From Fen-999 sp964469455 (lineage in GTDB: Bacteria > Pseudomonadota > Gammaproteobacteria > Burkholderiales > Rhodocyclaceae): a DNA stretch of 5,877 nt. The DNA is taken from contig CAYXZX010000165.1 of the NCBI GenBank assembly GCA_964469455.1, positions 1 to 5,877 on the forward strand, in the 5' to 3' direction. Shown here in pieces: positions 1 through 5,237 of this stretch; position 1 is the stretch's first letter, and every line of letters begins with the position of its first letter. The position numbers and the translations under genes are program-made. The notes below the pieces were generated by a model. The model had not been told where the DNA came from and did not search any database. It saw nothing but the letters and a program-made list of their open reading frames with translations.

Positions 1-83
1 GCATCGACCGGCTGGTGATGCTGCTCACCGATTCGCCGGCCATTCGCGACGTCATCCTGTTCCCCCAAATGCGGCCTGAATGA
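1..83 (+). CDS. lysS: Lysyl-tRNA synthetase, C-terminal end (partial)
   Basis: The first 83 bases encode the last 26 residues of a protein and its TGA stop, read in the frame starting at base 3. The residues IDRLVMLLTDSPAIRDVILF followed by PQMRPE match the extreme C-terminus of class II lysyl-tRNA synthetases, where the IDR belongs to motif 3 of the ATP-binding catalytic core and the chain normally ends in FPxMRP. The enzyme charges tRNA-Lys with lysine in the cytoplasm. The gene starts outside the window. Its TGA (81-83) overlaps the ATG of the next gene in an ATGA arrangement, so the two are probably co-transcribed and translationally coupled. The identification rests on a short but very characteristic tail. 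Confidence 0.9.
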   Translation, partial: IDRLVMLLTDSPAIRDVILFPQMRPE

Positions 84-1909
84 CGTATCAACCGGTCGTT
101 CCCGCGGAAGTCGCTTTCGCGGGAACGACGCCCTACTCCGCCCGCTTCGACGACATCTACCACTCCGCGCAGGGCGGGCTCGAACAGGCACGGCACGTCT
201 TCCTCGGTGGCAACGACCTGCCGCAGTCCTGGCGGAACCGCGAACGTTTCGTCATCCTCGAAACCGGTTTCGGCCTCGGCCTCAACTTTCTCGCCACCTG
301 GCAGGCGTGGCAGGCCGACCCGCAGCGCTGCCTCCGGCTGCATTTCGTCTCGGTCGAGAAGCATCCGTTCCGTCGCGACGACCTCGCCGTTCTCCACGCG
401 CAATGGCCTGAACTCGCCGAGTTCTCGACGCAGCTCATCGATCAATGGCCGCTGCTCGTGCCGGGATTTCATCGTCTGCATTTCGGCAACGGAGCGGTCA
501 CGTTGACGCTGGTCTTCGGCGATGCGGCCGACTGGCTGCCGCAGTTGTCGCTCGCCGCCGACGCCGTTTATCTGGATGGTTTCGCGCCGGACCGCAATCC
601 GGAGCTCTGGTCGGAGGACATCTTCGCCACCCTGCGCCGCCTGGCGGCGCCGGGTTCGACGCTGGCCACCTGGACCGTGGCGGAGGACGTGACGCGGCGT
701 GCCGCCGCGGCTGACTTTCGCTGGGAAAAGCAGCCCGGCTTCGGCAACAAGCGGTACATGCTGAAGGCATGGGTACCCGGCGCGCGCGCGGATGCCGCGT
801 CAAAAGACCGCCGCATCGTCGTGGTCGGCGCCGGTCTGGCCGGCACGTCGGCGGCCAACCGCCTGGCGGCACGTGGCCGTGACGTCACCGTGCTCGAGCG
901 CGGCAACGATCTGGCGCAAGGCGCTTCGGGCAACATCGCCGGCGTGTTCCGTCCGCTGCCTTCGCTCGACGACACGCGGCTGTCCCGCTTGCTGCGTGCC
1001 TGCTTCCTGTACGGCAGGCGCCACTTCGCGACGCTGCCCGGACTGCGCGGCAGCTTTTCCGGCGTGCTGCATCTCGCCCGCGACGCCAGGCACGAAGACA
1101 CGCAGCGCCGCGTCATCGATCGTCAATCGCCCCCGCCGGAACTCGTTCGCTTCGTCGAATGCGAGGAAGCATCCTGCCTCGCCGGCTGGTCGGTGGCTGC
1201 CGGCGGCTGGTGGTTCGCCGGTGGCGGCTGGATCAATCCGCCATCGCTGTGCCGGGCCAACCTCGCCGCGATTCCCGTGCGCCTCGACGCCGAGGTGGGG
1301 CGCATGGAGCGCACCGGCACGCTTTGGCGGCTATTCGATGCGAGCGGCGGACTGCTCGCCGAAGCCCCGCTGGTCGTGCTTGCCAACGGCATCGGCGTGC
1401 GGGACCTGATGCCGGGCGTTCCGCTGCGCGTTGGCCGAGGCCTGGTCACCCACGTGCCGGCCGGCTCGGTGCCACCCTTCAACATCGTCGCAACGCGCAA
1501 CGGTTATGTCACGCCGGCGGTCGATGGCGTTCATTGTGCCGGCGCCACGCTGACGCCCGATGATCTCGACCCGGTCCCGCGCCTCGACGATCATCGCGAG
1601 AACCTGCTGCGTCTCGACGCGATATTGCCGAGCTACGCGAAGCACCTCGATCCCGCGCAACTCGACGGCCGGGTGGGCTTCCGGCCGATGTCGCCCGACC
1701 GCCTGCCCATCATCGGTCCGTTGTCGGCATCGGATGGCCTCTGGGCACTCAACGGCTTCGGCGCGCGCGGCCTGGTATGGGCATCGCTATGCGCGGAACT
1801 GCTGGCTTCGCAGATCGCGGCGGACCCTCTGCCGATCGAGGCGGAGCTCGTCCAGGCTGTCGGAGTGTCGCGATTCGGCGACAAGCGCCGTTCTCGCGGG
1901 AGAATGTGA
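80..1909 (+). CDS. mnmC: Bifunctional tRNA U34 enzyme MnmC: mnm5s2U methyltransferase / FAD-dependent cmnm5s2U oxidoreductase
   Basis: MnmC catalyses the last two steps of 5-methylaminomethyl-(2-thio)uridine synthesis at the wobble base of tRNAs such as Lys, Glu and Gln: the FAD domain removes the carboxymethyl group and the SAM-dependent domain methylates the resulting amine. The 609-residue product shows both halves in order. Residues 1 to about 230 are the methyltransferase, with ETGFGLGLNF (61-70, SAM loop), DGFAPDRNPELW (166-177) and GFGNKRYML (220-228). After a short linker (about 231-243), VVVGAGLAGTSAA (near 247-259) is the FAD dinucleotide-binding loop. It is followed by GASGN (281-285), GGGWINP (381-387), GRVGFRPMSPDRLPIIG (530-546) and GFGARGL (559-565), all conserved in the family. 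The length is somewhat below the 668 residues of E. coli MnmC. The start is the ATG overlapping the lysS stop; I see no good Shine-Dalgarno, consistent with coupling. An intrinsic terminator follows. Confidence 0.95.
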   Translation: MTYQPVVPAEVAFAGTTPYSARFDDIYHSAQGGLEQARHVFLGGNDLPQSWRNRERFVILETGFGLGLNFLATWQAWQADPQRCLRLHFVSVEKHPFRRDDLAVLHAQWPELAEFSTQLIDQWPLLVPGFHRLHFGNGAVTLTLVFGDAADWLPQLSLAADAVYLDGFAPDRNPELWSEDIFATLRRLAAPGSTLATWTVAEDVTRRAAAADFRWEKQPGFGNKRYMLKAWVPGARADAASKDRRIVVVGAGLAGTSAANRLAARGRDVTVLERGNDLAQGASGNIAGVFRPLPSLDDTRLSRLLRACFLYGRRHFATLPGLRGSFSGVLHLARDARHEDTQRRVIDRQSPPPELVRFVECEEASCLAGWSVAAGGWWFAGGGWINPPSLCRANLAAIPVRLDAEVGRMERTGTLWRLFDASGGLLAEAPLVVLANGIGVRDLMPGVPLRVGRGLVTHVPAGSVPPFNIVATRNGYVTPAVDGVHCAGATLTPDDLDPVPRLDDHRENLLRLDAILPSYAKHLDPAQLDGRVGFRPMSPDRLPIIGPLSASDGLWALNGFGARGLVWASLCAELLASQIAADPLPIEAELVQAVGVSRFGDKRRSRGRM

Positions 1910-1921
1910 AAATCAGTGCAG

Positions 1922-1936
1922 CCGTTCATCGAACGG
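1922..1936 (+). other. Small hairpin just after mnmC
   Basis: CCGTTC-ATC-GAACGG forms a perfect 6-bp stem with a 3-base loop, beginning 13 bases after the mnmC stop. No T-run follows, so it is not a terminator by itself. It could protect the 3' end of the transcript or be chance. The true terminator lies about 35 bases further on. Confidence 0.3.
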
Positions 1937-1970
1937 TGGTTCTAGTGCGGCCACAATCCTCCAGGCCGAC

Positions 1971-2012
1971 GGCCAAGGCGGCTCCCCTCCCTGCCGCCTT
2001 GGCCAATTTTTT
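1971..2012 (+). terminator. Rho-independent terminator of the lysS-mnmC unit
   Basis: GGCCAAGGCGGC (1971-1982) and GCCGCCTTGGCC (1993-2004) form a perfect 12-bp GC-rich stem with a 10-base loop. It is followed by AA and a six-T run (2007-2012). This is a strong intrinsic terminator on the plus strand, 61 bases past the mnmC stop. On the minus strand the same hairpin lies 26 bases past the gltX stop, but no T-run follows there, so termination of gltX at this site would be weaker or need another mechanism. Confidence 0.88.
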
Positions 2013-2030
2013 CCGGCCGATAGCCCTCGC

Positions 2031-3422
2031 TCAGCAGTAGCGATCGATTCGCGCCAATACCTCGTTCCGGCCAAGGACTTCCAGCACGACGTCGATCGCC
2101 GGCGACTGCGGCTGACCGAGCAACACGACGCGCAGTGGAATGGCCACTTGGGGCATCTTCATGCCGCAGGCATTCAGCGTCTCCTTCAGCGCGGCCGCGA
2201 TCGCGGCCTTGTCCCACGGGCAATGCGCCAGCTTGTCGCGCAGCACTTTCAGCGCCGCCCGCGCCGCATCCGTGAGATGCGTCGCGATCATCTCGGCCGA
2301 GGGATGCACGAAGATGCAGAAGGGCTCGGCCGCATCGGCCAGTTCGTTCAGGTTGCCCACGCGCTCCTGGTAGAGCGCCACCACCTTTTCCAGCGACGAG
2401 CCGGCATCGGGGTCGACGCCACGCCGCGCCAGCCGCCGTGCGACTTCCGCCGCGAGGCGTTCCGCCGCCGCTGACTTTAGATAATGCGCATTCAGCCAGT
2501 TAAGCTTCTCGGTATTGAACTGCGCCGCCGACGAAGTGATGTGGTCGAGGTCGAACCACCGGACGAACTGCGCCATGCCGAACACCTCTTCGTCGCCATG
2601 CGACCAGCCGAGGCGCGCGAGGTAGTTCAGCACCGCCTCGGGCAGGTAGCCGTCCTCGTCGTACTGCATCACCGATACCGCGCCGTGGCGCTTGGAGAGC
2701 TTGGTGCCGTCGTCGCCGAGGATCATCGACAGATGCGCGTACCGCGGAACCGGCGCGCCCAGTGCTTTGAGCAGGTTGATCTGGCGCGGTGTGTTGTTTA
2801 CGTGATCGTCGCCGCGGATCACATGCGTGATGGCCATGTCCCAATCGTCGACGACGACACAGAAGTTGTAGGTCGGCGTGCCGTCGGCACGCGCGATGAT
2901 GAAGTCGTCGAGTTCGGCATTGGCGATCTCGATGCGACCCTTGACCCCATCGTCCCACGCGACGACACCCTCGGTTGGATTGCGGAAACGAACCACCGGT
3001 GATACTCCGGCCGGTGCGGCCGGCAGCGTCTTGCCCCACTCGGGTCGCCAGCGGCCGTCGTAGCGGGGTTTTTCCTTGCGCGCCATCTGCGCCTCGCGCA
3101 GCTTGTCGAGTTCCTCGGGCGAGGTGTAGCAATGGTAGGCCGTGCCGGCGGCCAGCATCTGCCCGATCACTTCCTTGTAACGCGGCATGCGCTGCATCTG
3201 GTAGAAGGGGCCCTCGTCGTGCGCCAACCCGAGCCACTGCATGCCGTCAAGGATGGCCTGCACCGCCTCGGGCGTGGACCGCGCAACATCCGTGTCCTCG
3301 ATGCGCAGGATGAACTGGCCACCGTGGCGTCGGGCGTAGGCCCAAGCGAACAGCGCCGTACGGGCGCCACCGATGTGGAGAAAGCCGGTGGGGCTGGGAG
3401 CAAAGCGTGTGCGGACGGTCAT
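2031..3422 (-). CDS. gltX: Glutamyl-tRNA synthetase (GluRS)
   Basis: This class I aminoacyl-tRNA synthetase attaches glutamate to tRNA-Glu in the cytoplasm, feeding translation and tetrapyrrole synthesis. The 463-residue product has the normal family length. FAPSPTGFLHIGGARTAL (about 7-24) carries the HIGH-type signature (HIGG, 16-19). FILRIEDTDVARS (37-49) is the family-specific RIEDTD motif, and DGTKLSKRHG (238-247) carries the KMSKS-type loop (KLSKR, 241-245). The C-terminal part (about 300-463) is the helical anticodon-binding region. In the zinc-binding insertion, the equivalent of E. coli C98-x-C100...C125 reads C98, T100 and W125, so the metal site is probably absent, as I recall for many betaproteobacterial GluRS. 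The ATG at 3422 directly precedes the canonical N-terminus TVRTRFAPSPTG. Only a poor Shine-Dalgarno is visible. The gene is divergent from the tRNA-Val gene and converges with mnmC. I cannot tell from sequence alone whether it also charges tRNA-Gln. Confidence 0.97.
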   Translation of the reverse strand: MTVRTRFAPSPTGFLHIGGARTALFAWAYARRHGGQFILRIEDTDVARSTPEAVQAILDGMQWLGLAHDEGPFYQMQRMPRYKEVIGQMLAAGTAYHCYTSPEELDKLREAQMARKEKPRYDGRWRPEWGKTLPAAPAGVSPVVRFRNPTEGVVAWDDGVKGRIEIANAELDDFIIARADGTPTYNFCVVVDDWDMAITHVIRGDDHVNNTPRQINLLKALGAPVPRYAHLSMILGDDGTKLSKRHGAVSVMQYDEDGYLPEAVLNYLARLGWSHGDEEVFGMAQFVRWFDLDHITSSAAQFNTEKLNWLNAHYLKSAAAERLAAEVARRLARRGVDPDAGSSLEKVVALYQERVGNLNELADAAEPFCIFVHPSAEMIATHLTDAARAALKVLRDKLAHCPWDKAAIAAALKETLNACGMKMPQVAIPLRVVLLGQPQSPAIDVVLEVLGRNEVLARIDRYC

Positions 3423-3448
3423 GGCAGGTCAGCAAAAGGAAAGCGCGC

Positions 3449-3477
3449 ATTCTAGCGGCTGCCGGTTTGACCGGTCG
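3449..3477 (-). promoter_or_regulatory. Candidate sigma70-type promoter for gltX
   Basis: On the minus strand a good -10 hexamer, TAGAAT (3454-3449), lies about 27 bases upstream of the gltX ATG. The -35 at 17-bp spacing (3477-3472, CGACCG) is a weak match. This would give a leader of about 20 bases. The -35 region overlaps that of the opposing tRNA promoter. It is assigned by eye only. Confidence 0.4.
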
Positions 3478-3496
3478 GTGGCGGTTGTGCTTAAAT
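3467..3496 (+). promoter_or_regulatory. Candidate sigma70-type promoter for tRNA-Val
   Basis: TTGACC (3467-3472) and TTAAAT (3491-3496) are separated by 18 bp and would start transcription near 3503, about 11 bases before the mature tRNA. The stretch between the -10 and the start (from 3497, TCGCGCC) is GC-rich, like the discriminator of stringently controlled stable-RNA promoters. Stringent control is an inference from that composition. Confidence 0.55.
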
Positions 3497-3513
3497 TCGC
3501 GCCTCCGCAGGAT

Positions 3514-3588
3514 GGGCGGTTAGCTCAGCGGTAGAGCACTGCCTTCACACGGCAGGGGTCACTGGTTCGATCCCAGTACCGCCCACCA
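3514..3588 (+). tRNA. tRNA-Val, anticodon CAC
   Basis: A complete 75-base cloverleaf can be drawn. The acceptor stem GGGCGGT (3514-3520) pairs perfectly with ACCGCCC (3578-3584), followed by discriminator A3585 and an encoded CCA (3586-3588). The D stem is GCTC/GAGC (3523-3526 with 3534-3537). The anticodon stem CTGCC/GGCAG (3539-3543 with 3551-3555) encloses the loop TTCACAC, giving anticodon CAC at 3546-3548. The T stem ACTGG/CCAGT (3561-3565 with 3573-3577) encloses TTCGATC. The anticodon reads GUG (valine), and A35, C36 and A73 agree with valine identity. The overall sequence resembles bacterial tRNA-Val. A dedicated CAC isoacceptor is dispensable where a UAC tRNA wobbles, and E. coli lacks one; it fits a GC-rich genome that uses many GTG codons. 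Confidence 0.95.
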
Positions 3589-3600
3589 AGAAAGAGTAAA

Positions 3601-3629
3601 AAAAGGCCATCGGAACCCGGTGGCCTTTT
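3601..3629 (+). terminator. Hairpin terminator after tRNA-Val
   Basis: AAAAGGCCATC (3601-3611) pairs with GGTGGCCTTTT (3619-3629) in an 11-bp stem with one G-U pair around a 7-base loop, which can close further by two G-C pairs. The T tract is only four bases long and is part of the stem, so it is a moderate terminator. It starts 12 bases after the tRNA CCA end and finishes 19 bases before the rdgC start codon. Read-through into rdgC is plausible. Confidence 0.65.
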
Positions 3630-3635
3630 CCATTT

Positions 3636-3640
3636 GAGGG
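3636..3640 (+). promoter_or_regulatory. Shine-Dalgarno of rdgC
   Basis: GAGGG lies 8 bases before the ATG at 3649. This supports that ATG as the start rather than the in-frame TTG at 3634, which would lie upstream of this site and overlap it. Confidence 0.7.
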
Positions 3641-3648
3641 TTTCCGCG

Positions 3649-4548
3649 ATGTGGTTCCGCAATCTGCAAATCTACCGCCTCGGCAACGAGTGGAATTGGA
3701 GCATCGAGCACTTTGCCGACAAGCTCGCCAAGGCCGTTTTCCAGCCCTGTGGCGCCTTTGACATGCAGTCACGCGGCTGGGTGCCACCGCGCGGCGAGGA
3801 GGGCGAACTGCTGGTCTCCGTCAACCGCCAGTGGCTGATCGCGCTCGGTATCGAGCAGAAGCTCCTGCCTTCGACGGTGATCCGCCAATACACGCAAGCG
3901 CGCATCGGCGACCTTGAAACCCGTCAGGGTTTCAGGGCTGGTCGGGCACAGGCGCGGGATCTGCGCGAACAGGTGACGGCCGAATTGCTGCCGCGCGCCT
4001 TCGTCAAGCGCAGCCTGATCTACGCCTGGATCGATCCAGTGAATCGCTGGCTGGTCGTCGACGCCGCCAGTCCTGCGAAGGCTGAGGAGGTTCTCGACCA
4101 CGTGAAGCTGACGCTCGGCGATCTGCCGCTGAAATCATTCCGTACCTGCAGCAGTCCGGCCGCGGCGATGACGGCGTGGCTGGCGGGCAAGGATGCTCCC
4201 GCAGGTTTCAGCATCGATCGCGATTGCGAACTGCGCGCCGCCGGTCTGGAGAAGGCAGTCGTGCGCTACGTGCGTCACGCACTGGATGGCAAGGAAGTCG
4301 CCGAACACATCGCCGCCGGCAAGACCGTCACGCGGCTGGGCATGACCTGGCGCGACCGAGTCTCGTTCATGCTGACGGAACAATTACACCTGAAGCGCCT
4401 GGCCTTCCTCGACGTGCTCCGGGAAGACTCGGACCAACGGATGGAAGCTGGCGACGCTCTGCTCGAGGCGAACTTTGCGCTGATGGCCGGCGAACTTGCG
4501 GCGCTGCTGCTTGACCTCGCGGAAGCCCTGGGTGGCGAGGCCGAGTAG
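3649..4548 (+). CDS. rdgC: Recombination-associated protein RdgC
   Basis: RdgC is a nucleoid-associated, ring-shaped dimeric protein that encircles double-stranded DNA and restrains RecA filament activity. In E. coli it is needed when replication restart is defective, and in Neisseria it affects pilin variation. From the ATG at 3649 the product is 299 residues, close to the 303 of E. coli. Matching stretches run the whole length: MWFRNLQIYRL (1-11), FQPCGAFDMQSRGWVPP (31-47), KLLPSTVIRQ (71-80), LLPRAF (113-118), WIDPVNRWLVVDAAS (127-141), AEHIAAGKTVTRLGMTW (218-234), LKRLAF (248-253) and the tail ALMAGELAALL...EALGGEAE. F118 aligns with E. coli F120, which I recall as a DNA-binding or gate residue. 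The gene follows the tRNA terminator closely. No separate promoter is obvious, so it may depend on read-through or on a promoter hidden in the tRNA region. It converges with the HU gene 65 bases downstream. Confidence 0.95.
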   Translation: MWFRNLQIYRLGNEWNWSIEHFADKLAKAVFQPCGAFDMQSRGWVPPRGEEGELLVSVNRQWLIALGIEQKLLPSTVIRQYTQARIGDLETRQGFRAGRAQARDLREQVTAELLPRAFVKRSLIYAWIDPVNRWLVVDAASPAKAEEVLDHVKLTLGDLPLKSFRTCSSPAAAMTAWLAGKDAPAGFSIDRDCELRAAGLEKAVVRYVRHALDGKEVAEHIAAGKTVTRLGMTWRDRVSFMLTEQLHLKRLAFLDVLREDSDQRMEAGDALLEANFALMAGELAALLLDLAEALGGEAE

Positions 4549-4563
4549 TTCGCCGAACTCGTC

Positions 4564-4590
4564 AAAGAAAAAAGCCCGCTCGTGGCGGGC
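4564..4590 (-). terminator. Rho-independent terminator of the HU gene
   Basis: On the minus strand GCCCGC (4590-4585) and GCGGGC (4579-4574) form a 6-bp GC stem with a 5-base loop. Six Ts (4573-4568) follow, then CTTT. It begins 23 bases past the HU stop. On the plus strand the hairpin is followed by CTCTTCC rather than a T-run, so it would end rdgC transcription poorly. No other terminator for rdgC is visible in the 65-base convergent gap. Confidence 0.85.
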
Positions 4591-4613
4591 CTCTTCCAGA
4601 ACCGGATGCGTGA

Positions 4614-4910
4614 TTACTTCTTCTTGGCAGCCTTCTTGCCGGCAACGGCGGACTTGAAGGCGGCACCAGCGGTGAAACGCGGTACCGTGGTCGCCGCAAT
4701 CTTCAGCTTCTCGCCAGTCTTGGGATTGACGCCGGTGCGGGCGGCGCGCTTGGCGGACTTGAACGTGCCGAAGCCGACCAGGGTAACGGTATCGCCCTTG
4801 GCGACGGCCTTGACGACTGCACCGATCATGGAGGAAAGCGCCTTTTCGGCAGCCGCTTTGCTGATGGCGGCTTCCTTGGCGGCAACTTCGATCAGTTCGG
4901 ACTTGTTCAC
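4614..4910 (-). CDS. hup: HU-family histone-like DNA-binding protein
   Basis: HU proteins are small dimeric nucleoid proteins that bend DNA with little sequence specificity. From the GTG at 4910 the product has 98 residues. The N-terminal helices start with (M)NKSELIEVAA, the typical opening. VTLVGFGTF (42-50) is the beta segment. The DNA-gripping arm includes KRAARTGVNPKTGE (54-67) with P63, the position of the intercalating proline in HU/IHF proteins. PRFTAGAAFKSAV (77-89) closes the core. The chain then ends with GKKAAKKK (91-98), a short lysine-rich tail beyond the roughly 90-residue core. A longer reading frame from an ATG at 4958 exists, but the GTG has a near-perfect AGGAGG 7 bases upstream and gives the conserved N-terminus. 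It is divergent from nirS and has its own promoter and terminator. HU alpha and beta types are not distinguished here. Confidence 0.93.
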   Translation of the reverse strand: MNKSELIEVAAKEAAISKAAAEKALSSMIGAVVKAVAKGDTVTLVGFGTFKSAKRAARTGVNPKTGEKLKIAATTVPRFTAGAAFKSAVAGKKAAKKK

Positions 4911-4917
4911 GCGGGTA

Positions 4918-4923
4918 CCTCCT
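4918..4923 (-). promoter_or_regulatory. Shine-Dalgarno of the HU gene
   Basis: On the minus strand AGGAGG (4923-4918), preceded by three or more As, lies 7 bases before the GTG start at 4910. It is the strongest ribosome-binding site in the window and decides the GTG start. It also fits a highly expressed nucleoid protein. Confidence 0.85.
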
Positions 4924-4970
4924 TTTGGTTGATCTGTAGGAATACTTTCGACGGGCATATAGCCACGGCG

Positions 4971-4998
4971 ATTGTACTGCCTATTGTCGACGCATCAA
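4971..4998 (-). promoter_or_regulatory. Candidate sigma70 promoter for the HU gene
   Basis: On the minus strand TTGATG (4998-4993) and TACAAT (4976-4971) are separated by 16 bp, which are near-consensus -35 and -10 boxes. Transcription would start near 4965, giving a leader of about 55 bases before the GTG start. Assigned by eye. Confidence 0.6.
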
Positions 4999-5123
4999 GC
5001 CCCTTTTGTGCCTGCTCAAGATTATTTTTTCTCGGCGCGCCTCCTTCTGGTGCGGGTTGCCGAGGTATAGTAACCGAACGTTTCCTGCCCGTAGTCGCGG
5101 CGGTAAAGTTGCAAGGGCAATTT

Positions 5124-5170
5124 TGGCCCCCCCAAAAACCTTGACTGTTGTCAAGGTTTTTGGGGGGCCA
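5124..5170. repeat. Long near-perfect inverted repeat upstream of nirS
   Basis: The left arm (5124-5145) and right arm (5150-5170) are reverse complements over 21 bp, except that the left arm has seven Cs where the right has six Gs (one bulged base). The loop is TGTT (5146-5149). Reading inward, the left arm is TGG, a C-run, five As, CC and TTGAC; the right arm mirrors this with GTCAAGG, five Ts, a G-run and CCA. As RNA it would be a very stable hairpin; as DNA it could extrude a cruciform or bind a dimeric regulator. It ends 67 bases before the nirS start codon. The inner part (A5, 7-bp stem, T5) also resembles a bidirectional terminator, but between two divergent genes there is nothing obvious to terminate. 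Confidence 0.9.
5141..5154 (+). promoter_or_regulatory. Candidate FNR/DNR/NnrR-family operator for nirS
   Basis: TTGACTGTTGTCAA is a perfect TTGAC-N4-GTCAA dyad at the centre of the larger palindrome. CRP/FNR-family regulators of denitrification bind TTGAT-N4-ATCAA-like sites, and the NO-responsive DNR/NNR branch uses close variants, usually centred near -41.5. By that spacing transcription would start near 5189, about 49 bases before the nirS ATG. The -10 in that position is imperfect; the nearest candidates are AAGTAT (5179-5184) and TATTGC (5182-5187), shifted 2 to 5 bases downstream. The match and location make this a good candidate. Which regulator binds, if any, is inference. Confidence 0.6.
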
Positions 5171-5237
5171 CGCTGGGAAAGTATTGCTTTGGCGTGCGCG
5201 TGTGTGCCGCTTTTTCTTGTCCTATATAGGGGGATGT

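Larger units (their letters stand above)
4911..5237. other. Divergent intergenic region between the HU gene and nirS
   Basis: These 327 bases contain no gene I can support. The HU side (4911 to about 5000) holds the HU ribosome-binding site and promoter. The middle (about 5000-5120) shows only a weak TATAGT box at 5066-5071 with a poor -35 and a loose hairpin (CTCGGC at 5031, GCCGAG at 5059). The nirS side holds the long palindrome at 5124-5170, the 10-base perfect palindrome CCTATATAGG (5221-5230) and the nirS ribosome-binding site. Open frames crossing the region run through the palindrome and lack start signals or recognisable products. Confidence 0.7.

Noticed and set aside
1560..2474. 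304-codon plus-strand open frame overlapping mnmC and gltX
   Set aside because: It spans two real genes and the terminator between them. The arginine- and serine-rich composition is typical of an out-of-frame or antisense reading of GC-rich genes.
4911..4958. N-terminal extension of the HU protein from an ATG at 4958
   Set aside because: The extra 16 residues have no counterpart in HU proteins, and the strong AGGAGG lies inside them, 7 bases before the GTG at 4910.
4984..4998. TTGTC...ATCAA resembling an FNR site near the HU promoter
   Set aside because: TTG to CAA spans 15 bases instead of the 14 of a FNR-type dyad, and the left half-site is poor. It also overlaps the better explained -35 box of the HU promoter.
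5031..5064. CTCGGC...GCCGAG hairpin as a terminator
   Set aside because: The T-run precedes the stem on the plus strand and reads as As after it on the minus strand, so neither direction has terminator layout. The loop is long.
5066..5071. TATAGT as a -10 box for a plus-strand transcript
   Set aside because: No acceptable -35 lies at 16-18 bp (only CCTTCT or TTCTGG at poor spacing).
5109..5120. TTGCAAGGGCAA as a second FNR-like half-site pair
   Set aside because: The spacing between TTG and CAA is six bases rather than eight, so it is not a FNR/DNR dyad.
5221..5230. CCTATATAGG perfect palindrome as a promoter -10 or operator for nirS
   Set aside because: A -10 here would start transcription about 3 bases before the ATG, past the ribosome-binding site. 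A 10-base palindrome is short enough to be chance.
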